This document shows positions 13,505 to 25,329 of a stretch of DNA of 64,000 nt, in pieces. The DNA lies in NCBI RefSeq assembly GCF_028769735.1, contig NC_088179.1, forward strand, positions 3,221,501 to 3,285,500, read 5' to 3'. The translations under genes and the position numbers were made by a program. How positions within the stretch are numbered: position 1 is the stretch's first letter; each line of letters starts with the position of its first letter. The notes under the pieces were generated by a model. It saw nothing but the letters and a program-made list of their open reading frames with translations, was not told the origin of the DNA and ran no database searches. The DNA comes from Zonotrichia leucophrys gambelii (taxonomy: Eukaryota; Chordata; Aves; Passeriformes; Passerellidae).

Positions 13505-13822
13505 CCATGGCTGAGAACCCAGCAGTGTCACCAGGCCCAGCAGTGTCACCATGGCCCTGCAGTGTCACCATGGCCCAGAACCCAGCAGTGTCACCAGGAC
13601 CCAGCAGTGTCACCAGGACCCAACAGTGTCACCAGGACCCAGCAGTGTCACCATGGCTGAGAACCCAGCAGTGTCACCAGGACCCAGCAGTGTCACCATG
13701 GCTCAGGACCCAGCAGTGTCCCCAGGACCCATCAGTGTCACCAGGCCCAGCAGTGTCACCATGGCTCAGAACCCAACAGTGTCACCAGGACCCAGCAGTG
13801 TCACCAGGACCCAGCAGTGTGG
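13505..13822. repeat. 19-29-bp minisatellite (CAGCAGTGTCACC core)
   Basis: About 14 copies of a core CCAGCAGTGTCACCAGGAC run head to tail. Some units are lengthened by a CATGGCTGAGAA-type insert. All three plus-strand frames stay open across it because the unit lacks stops, so the 78-107-codon frames here are repeat artefacts. Confidence 0.92.
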
Positions 13823-15017
13823 CCGGCTAGGGTGACAACAGAGGCTCAGCTTCTGGGCAGTGGCTCAGGACAGTGGCCATGGGGACACCAGTGCAGAAGT
13901 GAACAAATATTTCAAAATGACACAGTGAAAACTGGAACACAGTGATTGTGATGCAGGAAGAAGAAGAGAGGAATCTGCAAATCTGGAATTTGTGCTTGCA
14001 CTAATCAAGCAGACTGACTGTTTGTATTTCTCCAGGACTGGAATTGGGGCAGGGGATGCACAAAACTGACTCTCATGAATAATTAATATATATATTTTTT
14101 AAATGTTTCATCAACTCAGTGAATTAAGGAGATCTGCAATGAACAGACGAAGTATTAGACTGTGTGGAGTGAAGACAAGCATTTAAATTAAGAAAGCAGC
14201 ACGATAGGATTGTGCATGCTGAGTCCAAGAACCCTTGATCTAGACATTTAATGGATGGAAAGGAAGACAAGCAGGAATATATAAAAAGATGCTATTAGTG
14301 CCCTGGGGTTGTCTGAGGAAAAAGGGCTTTTCAGTGTGAGAAATTAATTTGAAAATGTTGGCTTTTTGTCCAGATGCTTTATGAGGAACCCTATGGCAAA
14401 GTACAGAAAGAATAGGAAACATAAAAATAAAAGTAGGGAAGGAAGGTACAATATTTTAGAAGCTCTTTTCCAGGATTTTTTTTCACATTCTTGCACAGTG
14501 GAGCAGTCTGCCTTTTGTAAAGGAGATCAAAGCTGTGGGAAAAGCAAAACCTAATGAAAAGCATCTGGGCCTAGTGATAAAAGGAGGAAGTGTCTGCAAG
14601 GAGATGACAAGTGTGTAGTTGTTCCTCCTGTCAGATCTAACATGAAATTGGAGAAACAAAACACAACCTGCACCAACCTAGCTCTTCCCATCAGGAGTGG
14701 TGGGCTGAGGCACTGGAAGGACACACACACACAGAGATTGTTAAACTCGGGGAACAGAAAAGCTGCTGTGCTGCAACTGAAAGGAAATGGCAGAAATTTT
14801 CAGCACGTGCACTGCTTAAGAATGAACGTGATCAAGTTTTTGATTGAAAACTAATTGAAATTCAGTCAGAAAATGGTGGAAGGCAAAAGCTTTTTCATTT
14901 TTGTCTGTCTTGAAACATAAGGTTTAGATTCACTTTCTCAATTTCTTTGTGTGGTCGAGACCAAAACTTGATGAGAAAGGTGGAGAGAAGCCTCCAGCTC
15001 TTGCAGTGGCCCAGATG

Positions 15018-15236
15018 CCTTCCACATTCCATATTTCCCATTCCACATTCCATATTTCCTAGTACATATTTTGTATTTCCTATTCCTTATTTCCTATTCC
15101 ACATTCCACATTCCATTTTCTATATTCCACATTTCATATTTCCTATTCCATATTTTCCATTCCACATTCCATATTCCATATCCCACAGTCCATATTTCCT
15201 ATTCCATATTTCCCATTCCATATTCCACAATTCACA
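15018..15236. repeat. Degenerate TTCCA/TATTTCC satellite-like tract
   Basis: About 220 bp of imperfect pentamer-type repeats (ATTCC, ACATTCC, ATATTTCC) with almost no G on the plus strand. It resembles (ATTCC)n simple satellite. The short hydrophobic frames translated from it (repeating IPHSIF) are artefacts of the repeat. Confidence 0.9.
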
Positions 15237-15540
15237 TTGCTGTGCGCATTCCCAGACAGCTCTTTAAGGGATCGTGACTGTGTTTGTGCATAGATTTTTA
15301 CTGGAAAAATTGAAGAGGTCCAGGGAGCTCTGAAATACAGTCCTTTTGTGGTCCTTCTGTCTGAAAACACTTCTCTGGCTGCTGCTGACTTTCCTGGGGT
15401 CATCCTCTGAGGGAAGAAGGGGAGCTGGAGAGCAGGGTGACCCCCATGTACAGCTGCTGTTATCATTTAGTTGCTCTTTTAAATTGAAAAAATTTTAAAT
15501 TGAAAAATCTGAGAGACATTTTCTTACACACCCTCAGGGT

Positions 15541-15630
15541 CTTCCTTTCTTCCTTTCCTTTCTTCATTTCTTCCTTCCTTTCTTTTTCCTTTCTTCCTTT
15601 CTTCCTTCATTGCCTTTTTTTTTCTCTTTT
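15541..15630. repeat. Polypyrimidine (CTTT/CTTC)n tract
   Basis: A run of TTCCTTTC-type units gives a nearly pure pyrimidine strand of about 90 bp. Tracts of this kind can form triplex DNA and often vary in length. Confidence 0.85.
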
Positions 15631-16271
15631 AGAGGGAGACATTTCATAACAATGTAAGTACAGAGAGAGGGATATTACAAACCCACTGTGGCTGGATTAA
15701 GCAACTGAGCACTTGGCTGGAATGCCTGGAAAATTAAGAAACAAATAGTCTGTGTAAGAAAATAGAAAAATCTTTTCTTGCCCCAGAAAAAGTTCCCCTA
15801 ATCTTCAGTTGCAATGCTCTTATCTCCATCACTGCCTGAAACTCATTTGTGTTATGTAACTGCTCCATTTTGCTGACCATTTAAAAATCCAGAGGAAATT
15901 GCTCAGCTCCATCCCTGTTTTGTTGCACACTTACTCTTCTTTACTACCTCTGTTCCAGTATAATCTCTGCATAACACCTTTTGGCTTCAGATGTATTTTC
16001 CCCTTCTCTCTTTTATATATTTCCCATTGTTTTGGTTGATGCTCTTTTTTGTTCTCTGGATCATGAAGGAGATAAGCTGTTCCTAAGAAGCTGTTTTGGA
16101 CCACGAGCTGAGACATCTGGGTCTAACAAAAGAGATCAAAAACCCCAAAAATGGAATGGGATAATGAACCATCCCCAAGACAGTCCTGCAGGTTAAAAGC
16201 AGCCTTTGGAGGTAGCTGGAAAGGCACAATTTGCTCAACTGGCAATGGAAAGCTATTTTCATCTAACATTC

Positions 16272-16496
16272 TTTTCTGTTGGTTTTGGGGGTTTTTCCTA
16301 TGGAGATGTTTGTCTGGCTTTTCACTGGGTTTTTGCTGTGGTGTTTCTGTTTTGTTTAGTTTCGTTTTCTGGTTTTGTTGTATGGGAGATTTTTTGGTTT
16401 TGTTTTTTTGGGTTTTTTTTGTTTTGTTTTGGTTTTTGTTTGTTTGTTTGGGGTTTTTGTTTGGTTTTTTTGGTGGGTTTTTGTTTTTGTTTTTTA
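16272..16496. repeat. G/T-rich (TTTTG)n-like tract
   Basis: About 225 bp composed mainly of TTTTG, TTTGG and TTGTTTG units on the plus strand. The antisense Lys/Asn/Pro/Thr-rich frames and the sense Phe/Gly-rich frames over it are low-complexity artefacts. Confidence 0.85.
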
Positions 16497-17923
16497 AGTA
16501 GCAATATAGCCTATTCTTATAAGGAGCTTTGCTACTAAATTGTCCTATCAGCCTCCTACTTTTCCAAATTTTCTCCAGTACATTTGGGGTTTTCTTATCT
16601 GCTTCCACTCCCTCCTTTCACCTTTCTTCCCCCAATTCCAATATGATAAAATGGATGATAACTAAAAATCCTCCTCAGAATGAGAAAAAAATAAATCATA
16701 AAATTGAAATGTATACTAATAACTCTGACCTGGACTCTTTCTCTCTTAGGGAGTTTGAATTAGTTTGATGTAATTTATTAACACAAACCAGAGAACTGCA
16801 GGTGGATCTAAGTCAGGAGCTGAGGTTATTGAGGACACAACCAGGTCCCTTGGTCTGCAGGTGTGAGGGGAGTGGATGAGGCTTGGAAGGAAAAGCAAAG
16901 TGCTCAGCAGTCACATTTGACCAGGTAAGTGGTGTGAAGCTGTGAAACATTCATGTTGAAGAAGATCTTTAGTTCACAGTCACAGGTGCCACTTGAAATC
17001 CATTGCACTTCTTCCCACACATTGTACAGAATTGGAAAAACAAACTGGATGCTATAAACAAACACAGCACTGTTTTTGTGAACACAGAGCAGTCTTCAGC
17101 TCTGCGCTCACTTTCCTCTCTAACCCTGACCAAGGTTTCCTGTGAGATGCCCATTTTCACCAGGAGGTATCAGGTGTTTGTAGATGATGGCAGTAACTAT
17201 TGTAAAACCATCAGTTCCAACCACTCCGATAGAGCTGCTTCTTTTTGCAAGCAGTGGAATTTATATGATTGATTTTGACCTTTTCTCCCCTCTGGAAACC
17301 TGTGCTCTTGACATGCTGAGGTCTTTGCTCTCCTGTAGCACTGTTTAATACAGGTTTAGCTATCATTAAATGAGTATGAAATAGGACTCCTGTGAAAGGG
17401 AGACATGCTCACTGCTCAGAATGTCACTGTCTTGCACGTGCTTGTTTAAATTCTCACATGTGAGAGACTAGAAGGTCATTGAGATCAATACAGGCATGCA
17501 GAAAAAGAAAAAACAGAAATATATTTGCAGAAAAAAGTATTTGTGTTTCTCAAGAAAAGCCTTGAGGATTTTCCATCAAGTTATCAGACAACAGTCTTAT
17601 AAAAACAAAATATCTTTCATAAAGATACAGCGAATCAATAGGGATTTTTTAACACCATTGTGTCCATGTGAATTTTATCTCAAAACAGCTGCTTTTGTTT
17701 AAGGCTGGAACCCACAAGAATACATTTTCCTGGGTTTATATTTTTCCCGAATCATGTCTGAGAGCAATCCAGCTCCTTGGCCATGAAGGGACCCTGTGTG
17801 GGCTGGTGTGATGAGCTGAGCCATTGGTGTGTTCTCTCTGGGCTCTGCAATGAGGGGCTGCAGCTCCTCAGGTGAGTTCCCTCCCCTGCAGCCCCTTGGG
17901 GTGACACCCAGGGCTTTGGGAGG

Positions 17924-18619
17924 TGTTGGAGAAGATGAAACAGGAAAGCCTTATAAATATGATTGCCTGACAAAAGATTTTGAGAATATGGAAACTATAA
18001 GTGAGATTGAAATGAAAGCAAGCGTTGAGATGCCTCAGTTACTGAACAACAGGAAAACAATAGTGTGGCTGGCTGAAGGTAATCCCCTTTGGATGGAACA
18101 ACACCCTCTGCTTGCAGACAGCTCCAAGGGTCAGAGCAGACCCTACAGCTTGGCAGAAGGGGCCCAAAGAGGAGTTTTTAGGGTTTAAAATGTAGCACAG
18201 TACAGTAATGTAATGATTCTTATAGGCGGTATGTAAATGCTATAGGATTTGTATCTTGTACTAGATCGGTTAGTGAGAATCAGAATATTCAACACAGAAG
18301 AAGATTTATGGTATCATAACGGGAACCTCGCTCTCTTACCCCTTTTACTCCCTTACCCTCTCATCCTCTCTCCCCCTCTCTTCTCTGGGGCCTGCTCTGA
18401 GCTGTGCCTGGCAGCTCCCAGCAGGGCCCTGCACCCAGGCCCTTTGCAATGAACCCCAAATCCCAGCAGGGCCCTGCCCCCAGGCCCTTTGCAATGAACC
18501 CCAAATCCCAGCAGGGCCCTGCCCCCAGGCACTTTGCAATAAACCCCAAATTCCTGACCTGGCTGCAGAGATCTCTCATCTCCGTCCATCCCCACTATCC
18601 TACCCCTGATGCTCCTACA
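17924..18619 (+). mobile_element. Solo LTR, ERV family G, with expanded poly(A) segment
   Basis: The element starts TGTTGGAGAAGATG and ends GATGCTCCTACA. A perfect 6-bp target duplication, GGGAGG, lies at 17918-17923 and 18620-18625. This fixes the ends and an ERVK-like mode of integration. The length is about 696 bp. Near the 3' part a 45-bp unit carrying the poly(A) signal is present three times; see the separate repeat entry. No internal retroviral genes adjoin it. The 119-codon frame at 17829-18188 lies across its left boundary and is not a gene. Confidence 0.85.
18416..18550. repeat. 45-bp tandem triplication inside LTR G
   Basis: Units start at 18416, 18461 and 18506, each with the core CAGCAGGGCCCTGC...CTTTGCAAT. 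The first two carry AATGAA (18448-18453, 18493-18498) and the last carries AATAAA (18538-18543). The period is exactly 45 bp and units differ by only a few bases. Confidence 0.92.
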
Positions 18620-18625
18620 GGGAGG

Positions 18626-20074
18626 AGGCTCTGGAGAGGTTTTGTGGTTGGAATTCTGTATCCAGAGGCAGGCAGAGCTCCTGTTGGATTGGGGCTCACT
18701 CCAGCACCTTTGAGTGGCTTCCATCCATGCTTAGAATGTTTAACAGCTTAAAAATCATTGTTACAAATAAAAGAAAGCTGCTCTTGAAGCAGTACATAGG
18801 CTTTGACCCTTTCTTTGACTGCAGTTATTTTAGCTTTCATCCAATTCTACTGGAAATGCCACTTCAATCTTTGGCTTCTGATTTAATAGACCCCTGTCAA
18901 AGCCAGCATAAAACTGATTTAAAATAACCATAGAAACAGACAGAGTATATTGTCTTTATCTTTTAGACTGATGTTTTGTTTCTCTTAGATCTTTGTTAAA
19001 ATTCTGTAGAGGGACTTGATATGCTGCATTTAAATACAAGAAAATCTAATATTGAGGAGGAAAAAGCCAAGCCCAACTTGCTGTGTGCTGAAGGTCTCTT
19101 TTATGCATTACAATTTAGCTAAAACCCATCGAAGGAGAAACTTCAGCAGCTTGCCAGGGCTGTTCCATCAGCTGTGGCTGCTGTTAGGGCCTGCTGTAAA
19201 TATTCTGCTGGTTTACAGCTGCCAGCTGATGGACTTGGCACCACCCATGTGAAATGTTTAGATAAAAAAACAAATATTTCCCTTCTCTCCCTTCAGAGGT
19301 AATCCTGGCAATAAATAGCAAGAAGGACAAACCATCAAATTAGTGGTGAGGACTCATTTGTAAATGCTTTTATCTCACTGATTTCATTCATAAAGCTGCA
19401 CCAGCCAGGTGCTTGGAAACCAAGCAGGTTTCACCTTTTAACAGGAAATCTACTAAACTGCAGTGGGACTGTCTTTATTTAGACACAGCTTTATTTACAT
19501 TTACTGAAGGAAAGGGGGTGTTCTTGGCACTTTCAGCAGATGCTCTGGACTCTCCAGTTCTACTCAGATGTTTATTTGTAAGTAATGCAATATTTGTAAT
19601 ATCATTCATGTATTTCTAATTTTTCTTAAATGAGCTGTTTTATAAAGAAGCTTCTGAAAGTGAGGAGTGACCTTTCTGAATCTCATCCGTGAAATATTTT
19701 ACAACTTGAGACTAAAGTAGATATTTTTTTCATCTATATATAAACCATATTTTTACCATATTTTATGGTTTAGACTCCTGACCTCTCCTTCCAAACGTTT
19801 CACAGATCATGTACTTGTTATATTGGGCCTGTGCTATAGAAATAAAAGCATTAATGGTTTCTTGTAGCCCCACATTTCTCCTCACAGAGGAAAGCAAGTC
19901 ACAATTCTTTCAAGAATATTTCTGGGTTTCACATTCTCTGAACCTCAGAGAAAGAAAACACAATTCTTATCATTTGCTGTGCCTGTGTTTGTGCCAAAGC
20001 AGAATGCAATATGGAGATTGTTTACCCACAGTGATGGGGTTTTGTTCCCTTGGCCTGTCAGAGCCAGGTCTGTG
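18626..20074. other. Noncoding DNA
   Basis: No supported exon or recognisable element; small frames only. Confidence 0.5.
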
Positions 20075-20251
20075 TGTCGGGACTGCTGGGTGACAATCAC
20101 GAGATTCTGGGCAGTTCTGTGCAGGGCTGAGTGCTTGGCAGATTCAGTTTAGATGTACAGAATAATATGGTATAATAAAGTAATTAATTAGCCTTCTGAT
20201 ATCAATGGAGTCCTCCTCATCATTCCTCCTTCATGGGGCCCTCACAGCACA
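20075..20251 (+). mobile_element. LTR fragment, ERV family H
   Basis: Starts TGTCGGGACTGCTGGGTGAC and ends CCTCACAGCACA. It contains a poly(A) signal in TATAATAAAGTAATTAATTA (about 20172) and then the GCCTTCTGATATCAATGGAG segment typical of a passerine LTR 3' end. At about 177 bp it looks internally short. No target duplication was seen. Family A copy 3 begins 48 bp further on. Confidence 0.5.
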
Positions 20252-20298
20252 GCGATCGTTTCTCTTTAGAGGTTACCTCACTTAAAAGATAATTGGGG

Positions 20299-20674
20299 TG
20301 TAGCTATGATATCTTCTGAAAAATCCTTTCCTTAGGATTTTTTCCTCCTGAGAAGCTGAGAAGCCTCAGGAACAAAATGTAAACAATGGTTATCTGCTGC
20401 TGTGGAATGCAACAGGTGCATCTGTGATTGGTCTCATGTGGTTGTTTCTAATTAATGGCCAGTCACAGTCAGCTGGCTCGGACTCTGTCCCAGACACAAA
20501 CCTTTATAATTCCTTCTATTTCTATTCTTAGCTACCTTCTAATGAAATCCTTTCTTCTATTCTTTTAGTATAGTTTTAATATAATATATATCATAAAGCA
20601 ATCAAGCCTTCTGAAACATGGAGTCAGATCCTCATCTTTTCCCTCATCCTGAGACCCCTGCGAACACGGTCACA
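20299..20674 (+). mobile_element. Solo LTR, ERV family A (copy 3)
   Basis: Starts TGTAGCTATGATATCTTC, so the first 15 or so bases are diverged from other copies, and ends CACGGTCACA. A perfect 6-bp duplication TTGGGG flanks it (20293-20298 and 20675-20680). Length is 376 bp. It carries the family's CAGGTGCATCTGTGATTGG and ATCAAGCCTTCTGAAACATG segments. Confidence 0.88.
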
Positions 20675-20680
20675 TTGGGG

Positions 20681-23600
20681 GAACATGGTGCCTGTGGTTG
20701 TTGAAGCAGGATGGAAAATTTTGTTTTAATCGCTGTTTCCACTTTATTGTCATTAATTCTGAAGCATTTTTTATCTGCATGAGCAGTTTAGCATTATGTT
20801 ACTGTGTTCTCCAAATCCCCCATGTTCAGTGGCCAAAGGGTTGGAGCCCTTCAGGCCAGTGAGCACAGCCAGGTCCTGAGCCAGCTCCTGGGGCAGCACT
20901 CAGGTTTCAGCCCCAGCACTGGTTCCAGAGGTGTCCCCTGGGCTTCTCGCCACCCCAGCTGTGCCTCTGCTGTGTCAGTGTGGATCCAGAAACTGTCCCC
21001 TCTGTCCAGATTTGCCTCTCAGCCTGTTCTAAACAACCTCTTGCTCATATTGGCACCTTAAGGAGCTACTCCAAGAAGCAAAAGTTCTTCAGTCCCAACA
21101 GTGAGGAATACAGTTTGATTTTTCTTTTTAAATTTCATTTTTTCCCATGTCATCCTCCAGGCTGTTGGCTCTCAGCCTAGGAGTTCTATGATTTTTATGG
21201 GAGGTCTAGGTGCCCAACTGCTCTAAGTAAGTGTTATCTCCTTGGCTTGAAAAAAAGCTCAGCAGCATTCTGGCTTCAAGTATGGCAGTAATTTGAGGGA
21301 CAGGAAGCCAGACTGAAGTGGTGATATTTATGTGTGAAACAGAGATGCCTCAGTGCTGCAAGAGTAGATTTCAGTGGTGAGTGTCTACCCAAAGAAATCC
21401 ATGGCTGAGAAGAGGCAGATTCCCAGCACATATCAATTACCCCAGCCTTGTTCACTTGAGTGGAGCTGCCAGTTTAGTGCAGGATTTGCTGCAGGAACCT
21501 GGCACAGAAATAGGGAATATCAGCAAGGACATCAATCACTGGTTGCACAGCAGTTTGCTTGGCATGTGGCTGCTTGCTACAAATTGCCCTCAAAAGCTTT
21601 ACATCTTCTTGGAGCACGGAACTATTTAGCATGTTAGACTTCCTGCAGTTTGGGGACCTGATAGAATTCCCTTTGTGGGCAATGGTCTGGCTGGCAATGC
21701 TTTAAGATACATAGACATGTACATAAAATCAGGTGTCAAGGACCAGACAAGGTGAAATTGGGTTCTAGTGTGAAAATGTCACGTTTTCAGCATTCTTTGC
21801 AGCCACAGAAAAGCCAAGAAGCCATGTGAGGCTGGAAGCTTCTTCAGGGAAGAGACAAAGAGGGAGAGAGATGAGTTTCTCCTGTCTCAAGATTTCTGCT
21901 CTATCAGCAGTGCTCATCAGATATCATATCAAAAAGGCTTTTCATATTGAACATAAGACTCTAGTTAATATTTCAAAACTTTCAATTTCACATCCTCTGT
22001 AGCTGTCCAAGTCTCCTTACCTGTTGCTCGTTTGTGCTTTTGACTTCAAAAAGTTGCCAGATTGGAAATTTCAGACTGAGCCTCTCATTAGCCGTGGGTG
22101 TCATGAACTCAGAGAAAGATAATGAGCAAAACAAACATCAGTTCTGAGCCTTCTTTTCTCTGAGAAAGTTCAGGTCTGGCTGTCAGTTTGCAGTTTGGTT
22201 AATTATTCTTGCTCTTTGGACAACTTGTTCTTACATTTATTAACACTATTGTGCTTCAGAGTGTCACATTTTCTTCCCTGGCAGCATCTCCTCCATTTTG
22301 CATTGTTTACATGAGGACACATTTCCAGTTTCCCTTTCTCATCAGGCATCAGTAGGATGTTCCATTCAACAGGAGTTGATGGAGTAGGAGAAGTAGGAGT
22401 TTCCATTCAACTCCACCAGAAAAGACCCCTGGGAAGGTCTGATCTCAATCCCTTTTCTTTTCAGAGTTTGTCATAGTTGGTCATCCAGTGAGTCAGAGTT
22501 CAGGGATGAAAAAAGGACAATATCCAATTTTTATGTTTAGACATTGGAAACTCCAACACTCCAATCATATGATGTTTACAAGGCTGTTTGTATTGATTTT
22601 CAGTACTTTGAAATATTCAAAACCACAGTTTGATTAGCTTTTTTTTTTATTAGGAAAACTAACAAAATCAGAAGAAAACCAAATGTTGTCTGGTTTAATT
22701 TTTTTGTTTGTATTTTTGTTTTGTTTTTTTTTAATAAAGAAACCAAATTCCGCTATTTACAGTCTTTGACAAAACTGATATAAACAAGCAAACTGGGTAT
22801 TTTTTTGAGCTTTAACTGCAACTTTGGGGGAAGTAAGGTTTCCAGAGCAGGAATCTGACATAATCATAAAAATAAATGTCAAAGAGTTGTGACATGCAGA
22901 GGCTCTTCCAACAAACTGGAAAACTCATTAAGTCAGACATGTACTCAGGTAACTCCACTGGATCCAAGCCTCTTCTTTGTTCCTTTTGGAATCTTGAAAT
23001 CTTTGGATAAGTTTTGGAGGACACTTTTCTGTTCTGCTTCATCCCACCCAAAGCAGTGACATTGATGCTCACTGGTTTCTCCCACATTCCAAGCCCAGCC
23101 CTCACTTGGCACCTGTTGCTTCCAGACCTTCCTGGGTGTTCCTGTGCTCCCCCTCCTCCAGACCATGCTCAGATCCCAAACTGCTGATTGCCCTCAATGC
23201 TCTCAGATCTCAAACTGCTGATTTCCCTCAATGCTCCAGACCATGCTCTCAGATCCCAAACTGCTGATTTCCCTCAATGCTCCAGACCATGCTCTCAGAT
23301 CCCAAACTGCTGATTTCCTTCACTTCCAAGTTCAGAGTGGCCCCATTTTGTGCCATGAACCGCAGCTACAGGAGATGTCAGGAGAACATGAATGCATCAG
23401 CCCCGAAGAAAGGACAAAAGGGAATTTAGGGAGACAGCTGAAAATAGCCATGGCCATATGGATTTCATTGGGTGTGTGTGATGTGCTGATGCCATCTCTT
23501 TTTTGGTAGCAATTATATGCTGTTTCCAAGTCTTCTAATTCTTGTTTTGCATTTAGCATTTCTCCAAAGCCATTTTGGAGAAACAAACTCTGAGTATCAT

Positions 23601-25012
23601 TACTGCACAAATTGGTAAACTGGGTGTAAACATTTTATAATCAACATGCTCAGTCTTATTTTTTTATGGTGGGATTTGTCGGGACTTGGGTTTTTTGCTT
23701 TATTTTTTTAAGTGAACACATTATTTCACAGCTGCTGGCTTGCTGGGTCACAAGTTAATAGCATCTCTGCCTGGCACTGAGTTGGAGTTATTACTGACTC
23801 TCATCATGAGTTAGGCCACTGTGGATTTTTTCATTTCTAGCAGTTGTTGTTATAAATGCTGTATCATTTTTGTATTTCTCTGATCTTCTAACACAAAGCT
23901 TATTTGATATATCCTGAATCTGTCTGTTTTCTGATGGAATATCATCTAGAAGTAATTAGAAATATAGCAGTGAGCATCATATTTAAGGAATGGAATGTTT
24001 AGGATGACAGCTATATTCAGCTGGCTCAGTATTTGAATTTCCTGGATTCATAGGAAAAAATGGAAAATGTGGTCCTCTCTTTGTAATCATGTTTTAAAAG
24101 AAGCTTCAGGGATATGGCCTGAGTGATCTATTGCTGCCTTGAGCTAAAGCAACAAGAAAAGGAACTTCAAGAAGCTTGCTGGGATTTCACCTGAGACTTT
24201 CTTTTGGGTGCTGTCACAAGACAGGAGATAACACAATCCATGTATCTGCAAGTCCTGGGGAAAACTATCTTGTGTGAAGTTCCCATCTGCAGCAAGCATT
24301 CAAGGTGTAGGACAGATACTCATGGAACATGGCAGGTAAAGTGTTGGAAGGCTTATTAGCACCCTTGTAAGGCCAGGACAGCTGTTCACAGACCCAGTCT
24401 TGCTTTCTGCAGAAGCCATTACCACAGCTTTTAGCTCCCTGCTGCTGCTTCTGCGTCTCTCAGAGCTGTCTCTGGTTTGCTCTGTGGTGTGTTCTATAAA
24501 TCATGCTTTGGCAGGAAACACTGGAGGGTGCTTTCTTTAGAGGTAATAACCCTTGGCATTGATGGGGCACATCAGGGAATCACACAGAACTTTGCTGAGC
24601 TTCATAACAACCCTCTGGAGCAAGCAAGCATCATCACTCCCATTTTTTCAAAAATGAATTTTCACCTTTCACTGTACCTTATGGGATGTTCTGCTTAGCC
24701 TTCACATTCCCATCTTAAACTTGCGACTGAGTGGAATCCTCGTGTGTTTCACATGGTAAAACCCTCATGTGATGCTTCAGGTTTATGCTGCTCCCCAGTG
24801 AGTCATGGGCAGCCTGAGATTGGCTGCCTGGAGTTGCCTCTGAGGGATCTTCCCTGAATGAGGCTGGTGGCAGGATGCCTTCTCTTCTCTGCTGCTCCCT
24901 GGGCAGCTGTCAGACATCTCTGCTTCATTCCAGATCATTATCCCCATCCTGTGGAAGTGAGTTCTGCAGCCCAGAGTGCCTACTGGAGGCTGGTGAAGCA
25001 GCTGAAGCAGGG
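20681..25012. other. Noncoding DNA
   Basis: Contains a 46-bp minisatellite (listed separately) and T-rich stretches around 22640-22730. No exon, RNA gene or further transposon was recognised. Confidence 0.5.
23155..23326. repeat. 46-bp minisatellite, about 4 copies
   Basis: Full units CTCCAGACCATGCTCTCAG...CCCTCAATG start at 23234 and 23280. An earlier unit starts at about 23155, and the one at about 23198 is shortened by loss of the CCAGACCATG part. The full period is 46 bp. Confidence 0.9.
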
Positions 25013-25018
25013 CTTCAC

Positions 25019-25323
25019 TGTTGCCATTATAGCACAAAGGTTCATTGTCATTACATTGCAATGGTTCCACATTGCCAGAGTTTCACACCTCCTTGATGGT
25101 TCTTGTAGGCAGCCCCTCTGGGCACTGACTCTTCCTTGTCCTCACAGCAGCCAACTGACTCCAGCTCCTACCAATCCACTCTTTTATAACACTCTTCTAC
25201 AGCTGTGGCCTGTTAAAATCAGGCCAGCTCCTAATCTTTAATAACTAACCCAGCTGCAACTCTTTAGGGGGATAAGATTACATACTATACCACCTTCATT
25301 TACCCATACTGTGTCTCCCTACA
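25019..25323 (+). mobile_element. Solo LTR, ERV family C (copy 1)
   Basis: Starts TGTTGCCATTATAGCAC and ends GTGTCTCCCTACA. A perfect 6-bp target duplication CTTCAC lies at 25013-25018 and 25324-25329. It has a TATA-like CTTTTATAACAC. It is about 305 bp and aligns along its length with the copy at 28105-28418. Strand is assigned from the TATA-like box only, so it is less certain than the boundaries. Confidence 0.82.
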
Positions 25324-25329
25324 CTTCAC

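Larger units (their letters stand above)
13823..17917. other. Noncoding DNA rich in simple repeats
   Basis: Apart from the three simple-sequence tracts listed separately, no gene or transposable element was recognised. Confidence 0.5.

Noticed and set aside
13424..13835. Three overlapping plus-strand frames rich in Ser/Pro/Gln
   Set aside because: Direct translation of the 19-29-bp minisatellite in all three frames.
16123..16608. 161-codon antisense frame rich in Lys, Asn, Pro and Gln
   Set aside because: Translation of the A/C-rich complement of the G/T tract; pure low complexity.
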